64,000 nucleotides of DNA from Atriophallophorus winterbourni. Taxonomy: Eukaryota > Platyhelminthes > Trematoda > Plagiorchiida > Microphallidae. A program made the position numbers and the translations under genes. The first letter of the stretch is position 1, and every line of letters starts with the position of its first letter. The notes beneath the pieces are model-generated. The model made no database searches. It saw only the letters and a program-made list of their open reading frames with translations, and had not been told where the DNA came from. Shown one piece after another: positions 21,246 to 30,300 of the stretch. Location: positions 35,371 through 99,370 of the forward strand of contig JACCGJ010013241.1 in assembly GCA_013407085.1 (NCBI GenBank), read 5' to 3'.

Positions 21246-21478
21246 CCGTGCACTGATGTGCAATGGTACAGTGCACAAATAGCACCGTGCTAAATATATT
21301 TGCCACCGCTAGTGAACTGCATGTGGAAACATGCTGAAGTCTCACTGCCATTTGTATTTCTAATTTAATATCTCATACCTGTCTAGGCCTGGGCAACCTG
21401 ACAGTTTCTTTGCCTACGTGCAGTCTCTGATTGTGAGGCACTTTGCATGGATGCGGGCATGTGATTTTATACATATGT
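21246..21478 (+). repeat. Repeat A copy 6
   Basis: Sense orientation: AGCACCGTGCTAAAT, GAACTGCATGTGGAAACATG, CTGTCTAGGCCTGGGCAACC, TGAGGCACTTTGCATGG and a TATACATATGTATA tail. It is inserted in the old family I LINE copy, whose sequence resumes at about 21.48 kb. Confidence 0.82.
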
Positions 21479-21595
21479 ATACTTACTCCGAACTTTCCGA
21501 AACAATTTGGCTAAGACTCGTAATTGACACCAACTTTTGCACTGAAATAACCTAATTGTACTATACAGTTTTTCAGTTGCACACTTTTTAAAGAC

Positions 21596-21785
21596 TGTTG
21601 TGAGACCATGATACACGGTTGTGCAATCATGCAGCACTTTTTTACTGTGCAGCTAACCGTGCTAAATTGATTCTCCACTGGTACTGAGCTGCATGTGGAA
21701 ACACGCTGGAGTCTCACTACCATTTTGTTTTAAGTTTAATTTTTTTATCTGCACAGGCCTGGGCAACCTGAAAGTATCTTATCAC
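21596..21785 (+). repeat. Repeat A copy 7, incomplete 3' end
   Basis: It has GTGCTAAATTGATTC, GAGCTGCATGTGGAAACACG, AGTCTCACTACCATT and GCCTGGGCAACCTGAAAGT. The terminal GGCACTTTGCCTGG block is missing. It is followed by a (TA)n run at about 21816-21833, just upstream of the first mitoferrin exon found. Confidence 0.78.
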
Positions 21786-21921
21786 TGTTATCAGTTGTTT
21801 GTTTGATCATTCAAATATATATATATATATATAATTTTTGCTTTGCTATTTATTCGTGCATTTTAATAATTTCATTGAGTTGATGCACGTTTGAAATATT
21901 GTGTTCCGTAACCCATTGCAG

Positions 21922-24900
21922 GATATTTCCGAAGATTATGAGGCGCTTCCAGCTTCCAGTACTGTGCGCGATCATGTGGTTGCGGGCGCTTGTGCCGGAA
22001 TAATGGAACATGCCATAATGTATCCTGTCGATTGTGTGAAGGTACATGCACTTGCTTCAACTCATCTTCTTAGACTAGAATGCAATGCTTACAATCCACT
22101 CCTTATGAACGTTATTCTAACACTATCAATGGACTTATCCAACTAATCCGCACAGAAGGTTTAAAGGGCTCATTACGAGGAATCGGCGCTATGGTGGGTG
22201 GTGCGGGGCCGGCTCACGCTGCGTATTTTGCCTGTTACGAACATATGAAATCCACTTTTGAACGTCTTCATGTACAGTCCCATGCAGCTCCAATGCTCAG
22301 CGGGGCTTGTGCCACCATTTTACACGACGCTGTGATGACTCCTGCTGATGGTATGGCTGAAACTTGTTGTTACATGAATATTATTTACATTTATACGTTT
22401 AATTGTTACGAATAACTTATGCAATTAACTAATTGAGAATGCATTCTTTTCATTACCAATCCTAACACCGTTGTGTTGTTTACAACGAATAACGGACTTT
22501 AAGCTCTTTTATCTCATATTAACTTTATTTTCTTTCTAGGTTCCAATCAATAAACTATTTTCTAGCTCAATCACTGTGCTTGAATGGGCGCATTGGTGCG
22601 GTTTTCAGGCTTAATCACTTAATTGCACAAACGAATTAATTTTGTACGGCTGTCGATGTCGTTGATTTACTAGCGCAGCTGAACGCGAGAATCTGACCTG
22701 GTGCACTGCCTCTATACGGTGCTGATACAGCCGTATTGAATCTGTTGCTAATCGCACACGCACCTCTGCCCAGATCCGGTCGTTCAGACAATATCTCAGC
22801 TGGGTGGCACTTCGCTTGATTTTAGATCTTGCTTTGATACATGCGCGCTTCACTGCTACGTGATTATTCGTCTTGCTCCGTAAATCTACCAAGTTGATAA
22901 CTTAATCTTGATTAATATTCTTTTCCTTGAATCGCTATCTTTTCATCGTGATATGAATCTTCTAGGACACTGTGTTCAGATCAACTGAGTTCAGAACAAT
23001 GTTTCCACCGACTTGTCCTGGGGAAATTTATAAATGGGTTTTAATTTTAACGGGTTGCCCTGTTGCTACAAGAGATTTGTTAACTCGCAGTTTTTGTCGA
23101 CGAGCTTTCACATATACTAAAATGAAGCCACAGTACAAAACGAAACAAAAGTTTATACTGCTGGTTGGTCACAATTTTTGTCTATTAACTGATTTCGTAT
23201 ACGGCCGGAAAATTTTCGCCATCTTGCTCTTGTCACTGGTTTTTATTATCATATTAATCCTCATTGATAGATCACACCATTTTCATTTAATTATAGCCAT
23301 CAAACAACGCTTGCAAATCTACAATAGTCCCTACCACAGTTCGTTAGATTGCCTCTATCGGGTCTGGCAGTCTGAGGGAGTTCGAGTTCTGTATCGCGCC
23401 TATTTCACTCAGCTCACAATGAACATTCCATATCAGTCACTTCATTTCGCCTGCTACGAATCTGTGCAAAATTTCTTAAATCCATCTCGAAACTACCTAC
23501 CTTGGACGCATGTGGTATCCGGTGCCGTAGCCGGGGGTATCGCTGCAGCGGCAACAAACCCCTTAGACGTGTGTAAAACTATGCTAAACACTCAGGTATG
23601 CTTGTAGATTTATCATCTAATAGTGGTATTTCTGTTATGTATTTCTAAAATATTCTGCACCATTTTGTTTTATTTATTCCTGTACACGTCCCATAGTAGT
23701 ACGATGATCCGATGAGTCATTGGCTGCATGAATTGCATTCAACGGAGGGATTAACTCCAACATTATTAACATGAGTGTCGATCTTTGACTCGATTAAATG
23801 CTTTTACATCAAAACATTCTCATTTTGCAAGGAAATTTGTGTGCAATCGGTTAGACCAGTTTTCGGGTAACGTTTCATTTCTGACACAGAAGCTTCGTCT
23901 GTGTGGAATTTACCACCGAGCAGCCTACAGTAAACCCAGTGAGGAGTCAGTCACGTAGGCATAACGAGGATCACTGGTCGATTTTCCTCATTCGATTGTG
24001 TATTCTAAAACAATCTATTAGAAGTGAACACGGTAAACGTCAGTCGACACTGGTTCACATCTGTAAAAGTGTAGAACTAATTGGGTAAAGTTTATACAAT
24101 GTCTTGAAAAAACAAAAATCTCCTTCAGGGTACGACCCTTATCAAGCGCTACGAGTAGCCTATACAGAATCCATTGTACGAGTTGCCTTGGTGTTTACAT
24201 AGGACAGACTTCTAGAGAACTTCACATCAGAATCGAGAAGCACCGAAAGCGTGTAAACAGCAGCCCCGAGATGCGAGGGAATATCAGTGCCTTATTCGTC
24301 ATTCAGCATTGGCAGAACATGTATTAGATTTAGACGATGTCGGAGTGTTAAAACGCGGTATTAAACTATGGCGAGCGATTACAGGCTGAAGTGGTCGACA
24401 TTGCTATGACTAGTCGATAGGGTGCGTACGGCAGAGATTTGAATTTGAAAAAATGTAGTTGAATAGTTTTTTTTCTCAAAACATTTTTTTTAACCTCAAT
24501 TACTGTTTCAAGCGCATGCGGATCCTGATCTTACTGTCCCTACCTGATGAGTGCAAACAGCACGAAACCGGTCGTGGGGTGTTTTGTGACGGAAAAGCAT
24601 GCAAATGTATATTTTGTCTCAATTACATTAGTTCTGCGATTTTACAGATGTGGGCCACAGTATCATCCGACCACTGATCCTGGTCACACCCACGTGACTT
24701 GACCCCTCTCTAGGTTTACTATAGGCTGCTCAGCGGTAAGTTCAAAACAGAGGTGGCGATTAGAATGCTATTTTGTCATTGTGGTGCTCACACCCCCATC
24801 ATATACATGCTTCGACCGGTTTGTGGCTTTTGCCGTCATCAAGTGGAGACAGCCAGATCAGGTTCAGTGTGTCTTGAAACTATGGTAAACAAAGTTATAC

Positions 24901-26704
24901 TTGTATGACACTGTTGAATTGGGTGCTTACCCAATATGTTCAACTACAGAATCAGAAAGTGATTCCTGTACAAGCGTTCGAGGCGCTTATAAACGATCAA
25001 TATATTGTGCTGTTCACAATCCCCTCATTTACACACCACAATTCATGACTATCACACTTGATATGACGAAGCTTCTGTAATGAAACCTGTAATGTATCAA
25101 TTATGTAGACAAGCATTAAAGGGCATCTGCACTTTTGATGCTTACAGCAAAATTTCCACTGAACACGATTTGTTATCCATTTTTTTTTTTTTTTTTTTAT
25201 TTTTTTGTATCCTGTTTGAAGTCGGATCGTGCGGCTCGGCTACCAGGGAGACAGGCCACACAAACTACTGGCGAGTTTAGTTGTCTAGGCATTGATCCGC
25301 TTGAGCCAACTCATAAAATGGCCAACTTTAGAACATGGCATCTCTGAGTTAATAGTGCGTTTGCGCGACGAACAAAACAAGTACGCAATACGTGATATAA
25401 CTGGCGACGCCTATGCATATTCACTTAACTTATCTACGTAGCTACCAACGGATTATCTTACGGATGGTTGCGTCACGTATACGATGGTGCCAACTACAGC
25501 GATGCTGCCATTATGGAAATCATATTAATTCTTCGTTTTTCAATGTCTACGTTTCACATCCAAGCAACAAGACCGCACGACTTGTTGCCTTATAACAAAA
25601 CTTTGCACTTTGAAGATGCAAAGCGCATTCTTAACAATGATCAAATACTGAAACATCGATCAAAATCATCTTGAGCATTCGTAGAAGCACTGAAGTGAAC
25701 TACGTCATCGCATGGTGTAAATAAAACGCTTTCTATCATGATCTATTTGAACGCGTGATAAATGTACATTATATCCCTGCATTATAGCATCTAACAAAAA
25801 TGCACAAGATATTATCCACAATATTGCGCATATAACTATTGTAAAACAGGATACCAAAGTCATTACGGCAACACGATGTATGTATAAGAAGCTGGAATGG
25901 ACGCGACACGTTATAGCTGCAAGTGTTGATCATTCTTGTTAAACAAATTTACATGATCATTACGAAATGAAACAGCCGGCTGACTAGTCCACGACGTCGC
26001 GGATGAAGAAGCTCGCGGTAAAGCTATACACTGGGACGTATTCGTTTGCATGGTTAGGGTCCAAAAGATCTGCATACTAATTCCTTAGAAACCTTATGCG
26101 AAATGGCTGCAAACCGAAATCAGTGGCGCTAATGTAGTTTATTCGCATACAGTGAAACTGCAAAAACAAGCTGCTTTTCACACTCGCATATTTCACTTAC
26201 TTTCATTTTACACGTTTGCTTATCCGCCTTTGCTGTTTCATGTTGCTTGGCGATTTGTCTGACTCCAAATCTGTGCTTGGTCATGATGATGTAATCATGA
26301 CCCTTAGGTCGGTGCAACTTATTTTAATCAATATGTTTATCCATCCGATATTTCAGGAACGATATATGTGGTCGTCTGTTAAAACCCAAATGGCGACGAA
26401 CACCGTGGAACATGAGTCTCGAGGTCTAATCCAAATAGCCAAGCTCATATTCTCTCTCGAAGGATTCCGTGGTTTTCTCCGCGGAATTGGAGCCCGTGTA
26501 CTCACAGCTGTCCCCGGGACCGCAATCTCCTGGTCTGTGTATGAATACTTTAAATCAAGATTAAAGTGTGCATCACCGAACGAATGCGAAACCAGCGGTA
26601 CTTCCCATGCCGACAAACCACGTGATGTTCGTAGTAGACTTTTCTCAACTCCGAACGAAGTAGCTTGTGCCGGTCCCGGTAGCACTGTGCCCAGGGAGGG
26701 ATGA
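21922..26704 (+). CDS. mfrn: Mitoferrin (SLC25 mitochondrial iron carrier), N-terminal exon not found
   Basis: Exons 21922-22041, 22074-22350, 23297-23595 and 26357-26704 join with matching phases into 347 codons plus a TGA stop. Each carrier repeat keeps the P-x-D-x-x-K signature (YPVDCVK, TPADAIK, NPLDVCK) and an EG-x6-G-type block ([27 protein letters not shown]). Mitoferrin-specific stretches include [38 protein letters not shown] and [16 protein letters not shown]. The family imports ferrous iron across the inner mitochondrial membrane for heme and Fe-S synthesis; six helices are expected. The C-terminus runs about 45 residues past the last helix, longer than in vertebrate mitoferrins. 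The first intron is 32 bp; the others are 946 and 2761 bp and hold repeats. The exon at 21922 starts at a splice acceptor, so the start codon must be upstream, in repeat-rich DNA. Confidence 0.95.
22611..22892 (-). other. Unassigned open frame in mitoferrin intron 2
   Basis: A 93-codon minus-strand frame, basic, with [20 protein letters not shown] near its middle. No family was recognised. It lies wholly in the intron between mitoferrin exons two and three. It could be a retroelement linker remnant or chance. Confidence 0.2.
24125..24425 (+). pseudogene. Penelope-like element, GIY-YIG endonuclease remnant
   Basis: From 24163 a frame reads [20 protein letters not shown] followed by a [11 protein letters not shown] segment. 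It has the pair of cysteines before G-V-Y-I-G-Q-T and the R...H region of the Penelope-type GIY-YIG nuclease. A shifted frame then gives [20 protein letters not shown], matching the fragment at the left window edge. Frameshifts and stops show it is dead. A hammerhead ribozyme lies 110-150 bp downstream, as in Penelope-like elements whose terminal repeats carry such ribozymes. It lies in mitoferrin intron 3. Confidence 0.8.
24538..24579 (+). ncRNA. Hammerhead ribozyme, intact core (Penelope-type)
   Basis: All core elements are present in order: CCCTAC (stem I, 24538-24543), CTGATGA (24544-24550), GTGC-AAACA-GCAC (stem II and loop, 24551-24563), GAA (24564-24566), ACCGGT (24567-24572, self-complementary stem III), C (24573, cleavage after GGTC) and GTGGGG (24574-24579, closing stem I with one G-U pair). 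A short palindromic stem III suggests it works as a dimer, as reported for Penelope-like and retrozyme hammerheads. It lies in mitoferrin intron 3 on the gene's sense strand. Confidence 0.88.
25180..25208. repeat. Poly(T) tract
   Basis: About 19 consecutive T, then A and seven T. It may be the poly(A) end of a minus-strand retrocopy; the adjacent 25215-25350 block has no recognised similarity. Confidence 0.8.
25960..26302 (+). mobile_element. RTE-like LINE family II, 3' end
   Basis: Decayed C-terminal coding (matching MKKLTVALGS...GRIRL, then the LETL.DMA.N region) runs into the family II 3' UTR and ends in CTTGGTCATGATGATG. It stops about 55 bp before the last mitoferrin exon (26357), so it fills the end of intron 3 in sense orientation. 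Confidence 0.78.
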
Positions 26705-27245
26705 GAACACATTCCCGACGCTGATAACAGGCTGCTCTCTCCTTAGAGTCACGTCTTTCGAAAATCACAAGCACGCTATTCCATTCCTGTTTGCTGATAG
26801 ACACAATCTAGTGTAATTTTCCTGTATCTGTACATACCCGCTAGCTGATACGTTGCTGTGCCAGAGATTTCCTTGTGGCAACTAAGTGTACTTATTTTGC
26901 GAATCTATTGAAGGTTTTGATGATTTTTTACGATGTTTTTGATACAACATTCGGGTTGGATTGCCGTTGTAAAAGCATGTTTTAGCACCACGAACCAGCA
27001 CAAGTTACGATTTTACCATGATTTGTGGATCTGTCTACGTTAGCCTTCCCACATTAGTCAGAGAAATAAGTTTACACTTGCGTAAGTCATTACATATATG
27101 CAAATGAATGTTTTTTGTTCTGTGATAGAATGGCAGTGATCATTGGATGCACCATGAGGTTCGCCTACTTCTAGCTCTATACTCGACAAAGTCGGTTACG
27201 CGACACCATTGATGTTGAAGAATATTCTTTATTCCATATTACCAG

Positions 27246-27259
27246 TTTATTTAAATAAA
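27246..27259. terminator. Palindromic poly(A) signal between convergent genes
   Basis: TTTATTTAAATAAA is a perfect palindrome that gives AATAAA on each strand (27254-27259 plus, 27251-27246 minus). It lies 57-62 bp beyond the OST3 stop codon on the minus strand and about 550 bp beyond the mitoferrin stop on the plus strand. Use by OST3 is likely; use by mitoferrin is possible. Confidence 0.55.
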
Positions 27260-27307
27260 AACAAACAACGACAAACAGTAGCGAACGTAGCATCCCACCA
27301 TGTGTGT

Positions 27308-30300
27308 TCATTTGAAGAAAAAGCTGAAAAACGAATTACTCTTGTGAGTTGCAAATAGTGGACAAGTTGGAAAAGTATCAAACTGGGCTGTTCTTACCTG
27401 TACGGGTAGCCATGATACTTTCTTCGGAAAATGGACAAAACAAGGCTGAAGGCTAACGAGAACAATGCAACGCCTCCGAATAAGCATACTGAAATTAAAT
27501 AGATATCAACATGGAGGGTTGGTTGTATTGTGAAACGTGTTAAATAGCAATCTGAAAGTTTACCGTCTAGCCGGGATTTCATGCCTGAGTAAACTTGCAG
27601 CCATCGTCAGACAAGCACACAGTTTCAGACAGTGAGTAGGAATGGAGTAAGATTCGATTGGGGTAGATGCACTGGTGATAAGTAAAATTATTTGGTTCTC
27701 GACGAACCACGAAGATTGTCAGGTGCACACAGTGCTCCTGAGATTGCGAAATTCATTTCTCCAGCCTTTACATATTCAAGCAAAATCTTTAGGATAGGAG
27801 AAATGGCGATCACACACGGATGATCGCATTCACTGGATAGCGAATTACGCAGAAGTGAATTTTACAACTCCAATCTCTTGCTTCCAAGCGTTCACTTATC
27901 ATTCGAGTTATTACCACAGTTTGGGACACCCATTCATGCAGTAACTTAAGCTAGTGAGGAGTTACCACCACTATTCCTAGCAATCCTGTACTGCAAACCG
28001 AAGGGACAACCGACGCTAAATAAGATCCTGTAAGCTCACGCAATTGCTCATTAGTCATGGAGTACATTCAACCATTCGATTCGCTCTCAAAAATACACTG
28101 AAATAAAATTTAGCTTTACATCATTCGGCTGTATTATCACGTCGAAAAATCGATCACAAACGAGACCTTATTAATTCATTCTGCTGTGCTAGAAATGATC
28201 GATAATACCGGCGTCTGAAATTGGTCAACATCCGTTTCTCTCTTGATTATATCACGGAAACCGCGTTACATCAAACGTTCGCCAAAACGCGACTTCTTCC
28301 ACCAATGAAACGGACGACTATACTGACACACTTAAGTTGCTACATCCTACTGAGTTCATCCCCGAACAGAATTCGGAAACGGTTCATAACAGATATCAGA
28401 CACAATGAATGTTACACGTAACACCACCACCCCGAATAGCGTTAGCAAACAGAAATCGAATGCTCAACCTAAATGTAGCTGGACTTGCCCGTGAGTAACC
28501 ATAGTAATGTCAAGGCGAAATGGCGAGATCTTGAAGAGCCAATACATGTACTCTTACAATATACACATATTCAGGGACCACATTAATAAACAGAGTTTTC
28601 AGTGCATAGTTGGATGATGAGGTCGATGCAACGCAAAGATTGGAAGTTTTATAATGGTGAGAGCAGAGAAGATTAATTTGGTTAAAAATTTTCTTGGTTA
28701 CAAAATAAAGTCATCAGGGTGATGGGCCTTATTTCAGATATAATTTACTTGCTCCAACGGATGGCAAGCCACAATTTGGTACTCTATTTAAGTCAAATCC
28801 GGAGTACTTCTTTCGAAACCGCAATTTAACGTTCAACATACGAGTGACTTCTTAACGGATTCTTACATTGAATGTCTTGCGTGAAAAAGTGGGCAAGAAT
28901 TCCTCATCCAGAGCGGAGGTACAACATTGTTTGCATTACGTGTTGGTTGCTCAGCATGAAGTTAGTAGATCCGGATCACTTGTTTAACCGATTGACAGAC
29001 TACTTTTTTAACGATTGCATGTCCTCTGGGGATGCAGCCGGATGTATTCCTGGTATCCCAAAAGGTCGAAAGCTTTTTACAGCCGAACATCTTTTCTCCC
29101 ACGTAAGCAAAGAATACAAGGTATCGTTGCGATATTGTACGGCCGGATATGAATAAATTGTGTAGCTAGATTTAGGGCAGTCGTAAAAAGAGTATGCAAT
29201 ACGCAGCAGTTTACCAAGTGCACCGCTGATAAGATGGGTAGACAACACTGGATCTTCGAACGATTGTACAGGGACTATCACTCCTAGTGATCAATTCATA
29301 GATATTTATTTGGTCTTGGACTACATAACTCAAATCTGGACGCAAGGAGAGCTGCGAAAATGGTTCTAGTGACCGTTTATACCACCGAAAATCTATGCAT
29401 GTAAGCGGTCTTAAAAATTGACACCGATGCCGAGTTATTGAGCCCGAGTATCCTTGCTCAGAAAATTTAAATCGGCATGATCCGCACCTAACTTTTGAAT
29501 ATTATTCCCAATTTTCTGGAATCTAACCCGATTTCCAGTCAGCCTCAAGTAATGGACATCTCACATTCTTGGTTGAAGGGCCGCAGGTACTTCTGCTTCG
29601 ACCGTGTCCTTCAAAATACCCACCCAGATGATGTCGCATATCCAAAAAGTTTACCAATATTCAGACAAAGATTGACGATCGTATGCCAGACGTAGCATCC
29701 ATATAACGAGACGCAGGATTGTTCGGATTTACTCCAAATATGACAAGCAATCAAATAGATTTACACGTAGCTGCTATACCGAACGTTTTTTCATCATGAG
29801 GTTACTGTGAAGTTAATTACTTTTCAGCCATGAAACTTGAATCTGGTAATCATAACACACGACATAACTGAGACTAACTTTTTCATACCCTGGGGTGGAG
29901 TATTCGGATTAATAAATCACTTTAACAATTCTCGTCCCGATAGTGGTCTTAAACCATCCACCATGGAACTCAACAAGAATTACCAGTAAGCGAGATGCAC
30001 AAGGTGTCGAATGGGAAAACATTTAGATTTAGATGAAACATGTAAACGATTTGGTATGAACCACCATTAAAAATAGATCGTTTATTGATGGTGGAAATAG
30101 ATTACCTTTTTTCTTCCCCACATCACAGGTTTCATCCACGTAATTTATTAACAATATACCAACCGTAGCCAAAATATCTGCGTTGAATGAGTTAAGTAAT
30201 AAGCAGCATGGTTGAAACAAGAATAAAATCAGGTACAATTCAAACGTGATATGAATATCAATGATGATGTTGAAAACCAAACTTTCCCCTAATCACCGCA

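Noticed and set aside
23705..23740. CCGATGAGTCATTGGC, resembling a hammerhead core
   Set aside because: CUGAUGA is not intact, stem II does not close properly and no GAAAC box follows at the right distance.
28872..29156. 94-codon plus-strand frame and overlapping 93-codon minus-strand frame
   Set aside because: Both lie in OST3 intron 8 (30105-27489), with no recognised domain or repeat similarity; likely chance.
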